Shown here: positions 11,695-22,251 of the stretch, piece by piece
How positions within the stretch are numbered: the first letter of the stretch is position 1
How the letters are laid out: every line of letters starts with the position of its first letter
The notes under the pieces: generated by a model
What the model saw: only the letters and a program-made list of their open reading frames with translations
Databases searched by the model: none
Told to the model about the DNA's origin: nothing
Position numbers and translations under genes: made by a program
DNA from: Neoscytalidium dimidiatum
Lineage: Eukaryota > Ascomycota > Dothideomycetes > Botryosphaeriales > Botryosphaeriaceae
Assembly (NCBI GenBank): GCA_037367355.1
Contig: CM074696.1
Location: 992,001-1,056,000 of the forward strand
DNA length: 64,000 bases
Direction: 5' to 3'

Positions 11695-12332
11695 TCGCTA
11701 CTATCACTGCTTCTTAGATTTTTGTTCATTCTTCGGGGAAACCTCACCAAATTGTTAGATGCGAAGCGATCTTTGGCGTTTGGAATTGGCGGAGTTCTCG
11801 AGATTCGTGTCAATCGTTGGAAGAGATAACCTTTAGATAGTCATGACCACGGCATGCGCTCGTTTGTATATCTATAAATCCGTGAAGGCTCATAGAATCG
11901 AGAGGAAAGGGGGGCATTGCGTAGCATTTAAAGGCGTTTAAGAAAAAGCGTAGACATCATTGAAGACGTATTTGTAGACTATAGAGTTTATATCATTCAT
12001 TTGCATGTCACTGTCGAGTGCGTATCGTTTCGTGTCTTGATTCGTGTGAACGGATGCCGTGAAGAAATGTTTGGATGAGAAAGCATACACTTTCTTCACA
12101 ACTACCCTGAATATGCTCTATATCTCCTCATTCCTCACTTCTCCTCGTATCCACGTTGTGCAGAGCACTCAATTTGAGTCATGCACCCCGTAATGGTCCG
12201 TGCGAGAATTTTTCGGACTGCGTCATATGTGAGCGCGTCTCCGCGCGACGCGACACCATCGGTGCCAACTCATTACTTCCCTCCAAATACGACGCTCTCC
12301 CCACAAGAGCGATCATCGCACATCCGGACACC
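11695..12332. other. intergenic, tandem genes
   Basis: AT-rich 3' flank of the deaminase gene, then the pyrimidine-rich promoter side of the Nse1 gene. No gene is seen. Confidence 0.6.
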
Positions 12333-13501
12333 ATGGCAGATGCAGAGTCGCCATATAATAACAGCCACCGGGCATTCCTGCAGGCCTTCATCTCACGGTC
12401 CGTCATGACCTTCGAGGAAGCACAGCCCATCCTCGCAGCCATCCTCTCCGTCCGCGACGGTAAGAGACGCAACGTCACGCAATCTACCTACCTTCGCCCC
12501 CACCGTGGACATCCCTCTCTCCTCCTCAGCCACAGCCAATCCCGCTCTCCATAAACCTAACCTAACCCCCTCAATCTACCCAGAAACCCGTCCCATCACC
12601 GCCGCCGACATATCCGAAGCCGACTTCAACACCTACATCTCAACCCTCAACGCGACGCTCTCCCCGCTCGACCTGGAGATCCGGTCCGCGCGCCCGCAGA
12701 AGGCATCCCCGCACCGCGCGGAGCCCGTCTACGCGCTCGTCAACACGACGTCCGACCCGCTGACGCAGCTCGCGACGACGCATAGCGCCGACGAGCTAGC
12801 CTACGTCAAGCGCCTGCTGGACGCCATGTTCGAGACGCACAACACGCGGCGGGCAGAGGTCATGGCTCTCAAGGGGATGCAGGCGCTGCAGCTGCACAAG
12901 GTGCCGCCCGCGCGCGCACGTATTTCCGACGCTGTAGCGGCCGGAGGAGGATCGTCGGAGACGCAAGGCTCGGCGGGGGCCTCGCTGACGATGGCACAGG
13001 CGCAGAAGCTCCTGGACGACTTGGTCGAGGAGGGGTGGTTCGACAAGAGCGCGAACGGGTACCTGAGTCTGTCGCCCCGCGCGCTGATGGAGCTGAGGGG
13101 CTGGCTGATGGATACGTACAACGAGCCGCCCGCGGAGGGGGATGACAGTGATGACGAGGGGGTCGAGAGGATCAAGATGTGTGAGGCGTGCAGGGAGATC
13201 GTAACGGTGGTGAGTGGCTCCCTAATGAATGGTGTTTGGCGGAACGGGGTTGCTAACAATTCTCCAAAAGGGCCAACGCTGCTCGAATCGTGATTGTCGC
13301 TGCCGTTTGCATGATCCCTGCGTTCGACATTTCTTTCGCACTCTGCCTGAGAAGAGATGTCCTATCTGTAAAGCGGAATGGACGGAGCAGGACTTCGTCG
13401 GGGAGCGCGCTGCAAAACCGCAGGACCGCAGCCGTGCTAGCGCTGCGACCGCGGGCTCATCAAGACGAACGACAATGGCCAACGACGACGAATCGGATTA
13501 G
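12333..13501 (+). CDS. nse1: SMC5-SMC6 complex subunit Nse1
   Basis: RING-like subunit of the SMC5/6 complex, which acts in the nucleus in DNA repair and in stability of repeats. Exons are 12333-12459, 12584-13209 and 13271-13501 (327 residues), with introns of 124 and 61 nt in phase. The N-terminal half begins with NNSHRAFLQAFISR and has the winged-helix pattern of Nse1, including AYVKRLLDAMF and KLLDDLVEEGWF. The C-terminal zinc module starts at CEAC, just before the second intron, and continues with GQRCSNRDC, the LHDPCVRHFF core and CPICKAEW. These ligands match the Nse1 variant RING, which works with MAGE-type Nse3. The tail is acidic and basic low complexity (about 30 residues). Assignment is strong because winged-helix region and RING occur in the expected order and length. 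Confidence 0.93.
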
Positions 13502-14016
13502 TTGGCAGGAGCCATGTATTGAAGGTAAAATGATGCGACTTGTGAAGCAGATAGCAGAGGTTAGGTCGGAGGCCGGGGTTGTGGAGTCCCCAGTGAATAG
13601 CATGATACCCATAGAAGATTCGACGACGCCGGCCGCGAGGTTGAAATAAAGAAAAAAAATGTTGGGGGGAGGAGGGGGGAGGAGGTATTTTGCCAATCGT
13701 ATCCGGTCTAAAACGGTATATTGTGAGGGACACGCTTGTCCCATATGCAAAGCGAATAAAGTATCCAAGAACCCAAAAGATGGTATCAACATTCGTCAGA
13801 ACTCGTTACAAAAGAAAGAACTCCAACCCGATGGGTAACATCCTGCCCATAGACAAAATGATTCCCCTGACTCAAGCCCTCCAACAAGTCCGATAAGTTT
13901 CTAGAACCACTTCAGAACGCCTGCCCGTACACCAATAGCCTCAAGGGGACTCTCCTGTACATCACCCGCCCCCACAACGATTCGTACCACAAATTCTGGT
14001 TTATACAGCCTGCCAT
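13502..14016. other. convergent 3' intergenic region
   Basis: It lies between the 3' ends of Nse1 (+) and the coiled-coil gene (-). An AATAAA at 13645-13650, followed by an A run, is a plausible polyadenylation region for Nse1. No gene is seen. Confidence 0.6.
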
Positions 14017-16345
14017 CTACTCGTGGTTCCTCCTCCCGACCATACCCATTTGCTCGATATTCGACATCATCCTGCTCTTCGGAGCGCCAGCACCAGCGCC
14101 GCCACTCCTGTTCAGGCCGGATGACGCACCGACACCCCTACCGATCCTACTCTCTCCTCCGGCACCGAAGCCGAAGCCTGGGCCACGGAGACCAGATGGT
14201 CTGCCGATACCGCTGTTGCGAAATTCCGAGGCATTAGCAGCGCTGGCATTGTTGTAATTATTGCTGTTACCAGTACTACGCGCACCGGACCCGCTAACGC
14301 TGCGGCGGAAGTCCTCAACAACGGCTTGTTGCTGTGGCGTAGTAGCCTCTTCGGCCTGAAGCGCGAGCATCTCGTCGACAGCAGCTACCAACTCACCCTT
14401 CTCGCGGCGCTCGTTCTCGAGCTCGTTCAACAGCTGGGCCCGCTCGGCTCGTACAGCTTCAATCTGACCTTCCAGGCCGGCAAGACGAGCTTTCTGTTGT
14501 TCGATCTCCGCCTTCTGCTCCTCGAGGCGCTTGAGGTCTGCCTCGCGGATGGTGGCAGCTTTGGGGTCAAAGCCTTCGGGCAGGGATCCCGAGAAGACCT
14601 CGTCCTTGCGGGCTTGCAATTCGTCGATCTGTTTGCTGAGTTCCTCGACCTTGCGCGTTAGTTCGGCGTGCTTTTTCTCCGCCTTGGACTCGTAAGACTT
14701 CTTGAGAGCCGCGACCTTCGTCTCGTGCTTCTTCTTGTACACGACGTGCAATTCGCGGCAGAGAGTTGCGACCTTTTCGTCGATCTGGCGCTGAACTTCC
14801 TCAGCTGTGTACCGCGGACCCTTCTCATTGCTGTCGGCAGTCGTCATGATGCTCTGGTCAACAATCTTGCCCTCAGCTTCGAGAGCGCGAGTCTCATTCT
14901 CTGCGGCGCGCGCTTCCGCTTCCTCTGCCCGTCGCTCGCTCTCCTCGAGCTTACGGAGGAGATCTTCGCGCTCTTTATCGCTTCTGAAGACTTCTTCACG
15001 GATGCTGCGGAGGACTTCTTCCACTTCAACTCCACGCCTCTCCCATTCAGACTTTTCTTTCTCAGCATGCTCCCGGGCCGCTTTCTCCTCACGCACACTC
15101 TCCTGAGCTTCGCCGACACGGCGCTCAGCATCTGCGACAGCCTTCTTTAGGCTCTCAACCTCTGCCGCGCGACCGCTGAGTGTCGCGGTCAGTGACGAAA
15201 TTTGTGACTGGTAATTCGACTTCATCTGCTCCATTTCGCGTACAGTGATGGTCGGAACTGATCTCGGAGTCGGCATAGGAGGGAGTTCAAAATCGAGGAG
15301 ATTAAGAAGGTTGCTTTGCCGGCGTGGAGTGGATGGCTCGGCACCATGCTTTGCGGGCGAGCGTTGGTTATGCAGGTAGTTGCGAAGACTTGCTTCGCCA
15401 CCAGCAGACTTGGAAGGAGAGTGGCGCTTAGTAGGCGACCTGCGGCTTGCAGCGGAAAAGTTCTGGATTTGCTCGGTGAAATCCAGGAGAAGGTTCGTAG
15501 TATCGCTGTCTCTCTCAACAACCGAGGGGCTCTTATGACGGCGGGGCGTGGGAGAGGGCGAGCGGTCATAGCTATGGTACTCGCGCTTCCGGGCCGTACC
15601 TGGAGTGGCAGGTGTCTTACGAGGGCTTCTACTCTTAAAGAAGTCAGTACATATACCCCACGCCGTGATCAAGTGCACATAGGATGATACATACATTTGA
15701 CAAAAGCTGTTTCGTCGGGCTCCTGTTTCCGAGTTTTGCGAACATGGTCATGTCCGTATTTGGGATCTCAGAGAAAGTGCTGAAGCACGTATTGTCGACA
15801 TCGCTTCCATCTTCCTGGTCATCGATAGATTCAGGGGCGTTTTGGTAGTAAGAGATGTCGCTGAAGGTCGCGTTCATCTTCTCTTGCTCCATGGTGTCAA
15901 TGGCCACTGTAAGCCCCTCATTGTCACGTAGAGTGGGTTCAACTTCGATAGCATCTTCATATGCTGAAGGCTCATTCGGTGCAGGTCGTTGTTCTATGAT
16001 GGAGGAGCGTTTACTCGGAGAGCGGCTGTTCACGCGCGACGTCTTGAGAGGTGAGAGTATATCAATGGAAGCTTTTCGCAAGGACTGCGTGGTCTTGTCT
16101 TCATCAATGATCTTTAAATCCTCAACCTTGCTGTCATTGCGAGGCTCGGTCGGTGGTGGCAGGTTCTCTTGGTCAACAAGAGATATGAAGGGAGAACTGG
16201 GCGAATTGGCGCCGGTGTCATCCATGTTGACTAGCGGTGATTTTGGCGACACGCGAGAGAGATTGCTGAATGCGCGATGACGAGCGGTAGTCGGGGTTTT
16301 CTGGTTGAAGGAAAAGGTAGTGGAGGGCGACAGTGGCGTCGACAT
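14017..16345 (-). CDS. coiled-coil protein, probable spindle-pole/mitotic factor
   Basis: A 755-residue protein in two exons, 16345-15695 and 15633-14017, with a 61-nt GTATGT...AAG intron in phase. The N-terminal third is disordered and rich in SP/TP sites followed by K or R (SPLKTSR, NSRSPSKR, SRSPRKTP), the pattern of cyclin-dependent kinase targets. A conserved-looking segment, NTCFSTFSEIPNTDMTMFAKL, precedes the intron. From about residue 345 to 650 there is a nearly uninterrupted Glu/Lys/Arg coiled coil, and the tail is Gly/Ser/Arg-rich with an MMSNIEQMG end. This architecture fits fungal spindle-pole or kinetochore scaffold proteins (SnaD-like annotations come to mind), but that name is from memory and not proven. 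It could be another mitotic coiled-coil protein. Confidence 0.75.
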
Positions 16346-16836
16346 GATTGCGAAAGGGCAGCTTGGCTGGTTCACACTTGCAGTTGTTAGTCTTTTGTTT
16401 AGATGGCAACGACCAAAAGTAAACAATGCCGGCCGCAGGTTTTTCCGGCATGGGTCTCGGATCGTGCTCGGGTCCTTCCGATGCGCAGGCTCCACCTCTC
16501 GCTGCGCGCGTCTGCGCAGGGACCTTGCCCAAAGCCCCGCCCATCTCCACCGCTGTGAACGAGCTCAGCGCCTCCGGCTGACAGCTGCGGAGCTTCAGCA
16601 TACGAATTCTATCCAGTCGTCGAACATTGAAGATCCCGGAACCGTCCGGCAGCGTTGCTACTTTTGTTCGCGCCATGCCACAACATTTGGACGCACTACT
16701 GCGAAGTGGGGCTAAAACGCTGCATGTCTCTACACAGCCATTGCGGCGCTTATTTTAAGCTTCCTGCATCATAATTCGTTCTCGAGTGCCACTTCCATCA
16801 CTCTACTCATCCTACCTCATTCTTTGGCTCCGGGAC
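16346..16836. promoter_or_regulatory. shared divergent promoter region
   Basis: The 491 bp between the start codons of the coiled-coil gene (-) and the HET gene (+) must hold both promoters. No clear TATA or known operator was identified. Confidence 0.5.
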
Positions 16837-19057
16837 ATGCTGTGTAGCGCCTGCAACGATGTCTTCGCTGGTACAAGCCTCAGAAGCGATTCACCATTGA
16901 AGATTCGGGTTCACCACCCTACCTTGCAGTCATTCCAAGCCTCTGTTCTCGCAGGATGTCATATGTGCTCTCTCACTAATACTTCCGATAGCTTCCTCCC
17001 GGAATCCCCTTTTCCAGGATACTCTGAGCGCCTAAAGAACTCCCGTATTGAATGGCTTTCTCTCGATGACGAACTGCTTTTCATTGAGAGAAAGTATCCA
17101 GAATCGGGCCAAGCATTCCATTCCATCACTTCGGAGGCAACATTTCGATTAGTAGCGGCCAAAAGTATGAAACCCAATGCCGTGGTGCCGATGTTTGTTG
17201 ATCTTTTGACAGAAGCTGAAAATGCGACCTTCAATTATGTGCAAACCCCTATCACTCTCTCGGATTCAGCCATAGATGTTGCCCGAGAATGGTACAAGAA
17301 GTGCACGGAGGAACACCGCCATGCATGTGCAGGAGTTTTAAAGAATGCAGATCACTTCTTCCCCAGCCGAGTGGTCGATGTTGGCGCTGTTGGAGAAAAC
17401 ACCATCAAAGTATTTATTCCAAATTCTCCCATTCGTGAGCCATACGCAACGCTCAGCCACTGCTGGGGTCGGTCTCAGACAATGCGCCTTGTGAATGAGA
17501 GCGTCGAAAGTTTCAAAAAGGGAGTCGCCCTAGATGCCTTGCCTAAGACGTTCGAACAGGCAATATTCGTGACCCGTAAAATGGGCATACGCTATCTTTG
17601 GATCGATTCTCTGTGTAATTTCTGCATAATGGGCATGAAGGTGCTGATCCTGACACTCTTTCAGGTATTCTCCAAGACAACGCCGAAGATTGGCGCGCCG
17701 AGTCCGCGAAGATGCGCTATATATACCACAACGGCGCTCTCAACATCGTCCGTGAACCCGTTCACCCTCTTATAGGCCTACTAATAACACAATTATACTG
17801 TCTCCAAGGCCGCTGCCGCCGCTTCCTCCGACCATGACGGTCTCTCCTCCACCCGCAACCCCGCCTGCACGCGCCACATCCGCGTCCCCATCACCTGGAG
17901 CGACCCTGATCTCGTCGCACACGCATCTCCCGGCGCCTACTACATCTTCAACAGTGGCATCTGGGACCGGGAGGTCGAGTCCGCGCCACTTGACGCGCGT
18001 GGCTGGGTTCTACAGGAACGTGCGCTGTCACCGCGTATCCTTCACTTCGGTAAGAACCAGATATACTGGCAATGTAATGCAGCCTTCTGCTCCGAGATGT
18101 TTCCCGAAGAGCTGCGGGGGGGTGGAGGATCTGTGGCCGCGGGTTCCCCGGGTGACGTCGAATTTCACGGCAGACTTGAGAGGCTTATGGCAACTAAGGG
18201 TCGAAGGTGGTGGGGAGGAGTGGGAGAAGGGGTTACGGGAGGCGTATGCGCGGTGGAGCGAGCTAATTAATGCGTACTCAGCGACAAAGCTTACGAGGGC
18301 AGAGGATAAACTCATCGCAGTGCAGGCGTTGGCGGAGACAATGCTAGATGCGACTGGGGACGAGTACGTTGCCGGGTTGTGGAAGAGCCGGATTGTTGAA
18401 GATGTGATGTGGAGGACGGATGTGGATGACTTGCCGAAGGGAGCGGTTGTGCGGAGGTCGGAAGTCTGGAGAGCGCCCAGCTGGAGTTGGGCGAGCTTGG
18501 ATTGCCAGGTCGAGGCTCGAAGCGGGTATCATTATGTCGGGCAGTCGAAGTGTTCTGGGAAATGTTTTGTGAGTGAGATGACCCCGTTTGTGGAGGGGTT
18601 TGATGACGCGACGACGGGTCAGCTACGAAATGCCAGCCTACAAGTGCGAGGACTACTGTATCGGAACCGCATTGCTTTTGCCATGAAAATCCTGGAGAGT
18701 CCGCTCAGTCTTTACAGGCCAGCAGACGAGAGCACACCCTGGAGTTTTAAGGTAATACTGGATGAGTGGGAGGAGGAAGACATACACGCAACGGAGCACC
18801 CTATACTGGCGGATACCTTGTTCTTTCTGATAGGGTCTCCAATCGCAGGATCTATAGAAGGTCTTATCCTGAAGCCGATTGTGGATAGAAAAGACCACTT
18901 CAGACGCGCCGGTTTCTTCGAAGCCGATATTTTATCTAGGTCCTCAGACGATATCTTAGATGGACTTAGTATATTGACTCCAGCTGACGGTTTGGGCTAC
19001 CTAAAGGATGGCACGGATGCAAAAGGCCGAGCTCTGTATAAGTTCGTTCTCCTATAA
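16837..19057 (+). CDS. HET-domain (heterokaryon incompatibility) protein
   Basis: HET-domain protein of the type that can trigger vegetative incompatibility cell death in filamentous fungi. The model has exons 16837-17614, 17665-17747, 17809-18121 and 18174-19057 (685 residues). Hallmarks in order: an N-terminal Cys pair (MLCSACNDVF), YATLSHCWG, LPKTFEQAI, IRYLWIDSLC with ILQDNAEDW across the first intron, GALNI across the second, then RGWVLQERALSPRILHF. The C-terminal part has WSELINAYSATKLTRAEDKL and APSWSWASLD, typical of the region after the HET domain. Intron 2 has a GTCCGT donor but a good CTAATAAC branch site. The third joint is uncertain: without the proposed 52-nt intron the frame breaks beside a run of seven G, so a frameshift is the alternative. 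The start is the ATG before the Cys pair. Confidence 0.85.
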
Positions 19058-19348
19058 ATTACTCCATTAAGCCTGTAGTACATCCATGCTTCTATTTTCC
19101 CATGCCTTGACAAGTCCTGCAACAAGAAACTGTAGCGGAATACTCATCCAGACAAAGTAAACAAACTTGGCAGATTACAATCACATCAAGATAAGCTTTT
19201 CTAAAGCAATAAAGTGTTGCCGCTTCTGTTTGCGTCCCGAGGGGGTAGAACGATGAGACAATGAACGAATGCTTTGTTCATTTAAGTCCATAAAAAGCAG
19301 AAAAAGGCTTGCGTGACCTCATAAACTCTTCCCGAAGATCATCCGCGT

Positions 19349-21280
19349 CTAGGGGCAGCCCGGGTGCATAGAGCCTCTTTTTTTTTCCTTTTTTAAGCTC
19401 TGAGGTGCCTCATTCAATTCAACAGTCAGTCTGTCTAGCCCTGAACTCTTCCAGAGCAACCCGCTGAGCAACGGCCACTCCACTAGCTCCCAACCATCAT
19501 CTGGCGTTGCAATAGTGCCTTCGTCGTTCCCCACTAGAACAGGGCTCTCATAACCTTGTGTACAGCCTGCTTCGTCACCATTGCAGCCTGACTCGTAGAC
19601 AATTGGTTTCGAGTAGAGCAGATTTGGAGGTAATTCGTCCTTGACGATTTGCGTAACGCCATGGCCTAGGCCGGGTATCTCATTGGCTCCAAACAGATAC
19701 TTATTGAGCTCTTTCTCGTCGAGTCGCTCTTCTTCGGCTCTTCTTGCGAGATCAAAGAGGAAGCGTGGTCTATCTTGCGGCTTCATAAGGGCTCTGCCGG
19801 GTTGCAACACCAAATTCGGTAAGTAAAAAGCAGTTTCATCAGACCGTTCTGCGAAGACATCTTTGACGTGAATTTCTGGCGTGTGTGTCGATTTCTGATG
19901 TTTGGTACAATCATTACTTGCGATCGGCTTCGCACTGCGAACGTGCGTCTGCGCCGTGTTGGCATACAGGAGAAAGAGAACCCCGTTTGTCCGGCCTTGT
20001 TCGATAGTAGGCGCTGAATTTAGTAACGGATCAGACAGCTCGTGAGGTTTACGAGCAGATGATATAGGTATGAATGGATTGCCCCCATTCTGCCCATGAT
20101 CGTTTGATTCTCCTCGCGGATAGAAACCTGGGCACGAAGAGCGAGATAAGTTCGATAGGGAAGTATCGCCTCGTAACAGCGCACTACTCCGATCGACCGC
20201 TGCAGCTGCTGTCGATGCATGGATTCCCGGGATGCGAGGAGGGACCAACGACTCAAACCCAGGAGGCACCGTGATTCGTCCATCCCTGGTCCTCGAAGCC
20301 ATGGGCGGAAAGGAAGGTCCCGATGCAGAATGGGTTATAGCTTGACCGTTACTCTGTATATGGAATGACTTTTCCTGGGGTTGAAACGAGTGCGACGGAG
20401 GAGAATAGACATGGTTGGTAATGGTGCACTGATCCAGATTGCTGTTCAAAACATGTTGTCTAACAGAATGTGTGCGCTGGCTGTGGCGAGGGACGAAGTT
20501 CTGAGGCCCAAAAGTCATATGATGACGGACTTGACGAAACTGTGAACGTTAGCTGTGGGGGTAGCGTACGATGAATAAAACTCTAATCTCAAAAAGCGCT
20601 CATACTTGAGGGGTTTCAGGCAGATTACTTGGGGTACAAAGTCCTGTGTTGCCGCTCGTTCGTTCAGACGGCGACAGGTCAGCTGGAGACCGAGGAGTGC
20701 ACATCCCTATTCCACTGTCGACCGTACGTGGCCTTGAGTACTCTCTGGAGGGCGAATATTGAGCTGCAACGTCCAGAGGAGACGGGCTCGAGTTGGTTTT
20801 GTTCAGTGTCCGGGAACTATCTGGTTGAATCTCGAATGTGAACGCTGGTACAGAGGGTGGTGCTTGCACTTTTGGCTGAGTTTCTAGTGTACAGTTGCCT
20901 TGATTCTCTTCGGTGGCCTGAGCCTTGTCATGGCGTACTTCACTTTTGCCTTCGCTGCTGGCCGTCTTGAAGATAGGCCTTGGCGGCAGCCGAACCTCTT
21001 GGTGGTTCGTTGAAGTTTGGCCTTCCCAAGATGTTTTGGTGCGCGGATCTTTATTGACCCCTTCTGCCTGCCGAGAAGTTTGAATCTGTAGCTCATGGCG
21101 GTCCTTTACGTGCGTGAGGGCCTCGAATGCGTTTTCTGTTCGAACCTCAACGGAGCTGTTAGGCCTCCCGCTTTGGATATTGTCAGGGTTCTCTGCGGGG
21201 AACATATCCTCGAGCTGGGCGAACTCCCTCGTTCTTCTACCTCTCCTCCGTCTCTGCCTTCTTCCGGGATGAGCGGGCAT
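19349..21280 (-). CDS. hypothetical disordered protein
   Basis: I do not recognise this protein. The model is 621 residues in two exons, 21280-20606 and 20539-19349, with a 66-nt intron (GTATGA donor, CACAG acceptor) in phase. The N-terminus is very basic (RRQRRRRGRR), which could be a nuclear or nucleolar signal. The middle is Ser/Pro/Thr-rich and probably disordered. The C-terminal third is more ordered, with RPRFLFDLARRAEEERLDEKE, a short charged helix, and an aromatic segment DDGWELVEWPLLSGLLW. Long coherent frames across a clean intron support a real gene. Its 3' end lies 291 bp from that of the HET gene, with which it converges. Additional 5' exons cannot be excluded. Confidence 0.65.
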
Positions 21281-22251
21281 ACCTCGATAGACAATGAAGC
21301 TCTAGGAGACGGGTTGGTGCAGAATAGGCAACGGAAGATTCGAATGAATGAAAATGCCGGCGTGAGACTAGTGGTCAATAGGTTTCGGTGAGTAGAACAG
21401 GTATAGGCGTGGTGGAGAATCGAGCAGTAGCAGGGTACAGGATTTGCACTGGTTCACAGGTGTTTCCATGAAGGAAGCCGCGCCCGAAGCTGGGGAGCAA
21501 CTTCTCTAAGCTAATACTTCGCAGTTGAGTCATTAGTGCTTACACTAATTCTTCAATTCCATCGAGGTGTCTGGATAAAATAAGTGGTGCGCCGATTGCG
21601 CACGTTGGAAGCAGGCACAGCTGGAAGAGCGTGGGCTGGCAGATAGGCTTTTGGGCCATAGTACCCAGGGATCGTCGGAGTGCGCGCTGCAGGGGTCTTT
21701 CAAACGCGCCGAAGAGCTATCACATTAATCTCGGTCACGATAAATACAGACTGGTGGATAGATGGTTAGCTGTGTGGTGGCACAGGCGGGCGATCAGGTC
21801 AGGTCGCACGCAGGTGAGCGGGACAAGGTGCATGTGAGACGGTAGAGCGCAGTAGGGTGCCTGGGCAGATGGCAGATGGAGCTGTCATGTCGCACAGGGC
21901 CTGCGGAGAGTTCTGTGGGCGAGCGTGAGTGGGCGCCGGCGCTGCGCGTTTCAAACGGGGCGTCTGCCTGTGCAGCGGTGAGCAGGCGGCTGGTGCTATG
22001 ACGAAGCTGGCCTGCTCCCCCACCGCGCGCGAAACCTTCAATCCTCCGACATTTTACCTCGCATCACGACCCAGCACCGCACGCCCGCCGCTCACCGCGA
22101 TCCAGCAGGCGCTCCAGGATAATTGGCCTGCTCACTGTCTTGCAATTACTCCTGGAGACGCTGAAGCCGAGCTCTTCTGCTCCGTCGCTCCGTCGCTCTC
22201 TCTCTAACTACCCGCCGTCTTTGCTCGCCTAAAGTTCTACTCTGCTCCGCC
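21281..22251. promoter_or_regulatory. divergent promoter region
   Basis: The 971 bp between the hypothetical gene (-) and the BTB-like gene (+). The 200 bp before 22252 are strongly C/T-rich on the plus strand, ending in a CT tract near 22195-22206, a common feature of fungal core promoters. No gene is seen. Confidence 0.5.

Noticed and set aside
12801..13259. Minus-strand open frame inside the Nse1 gene
   Set aside because: It is a shadow of the GC-rich Nse1 exon on the other strand.
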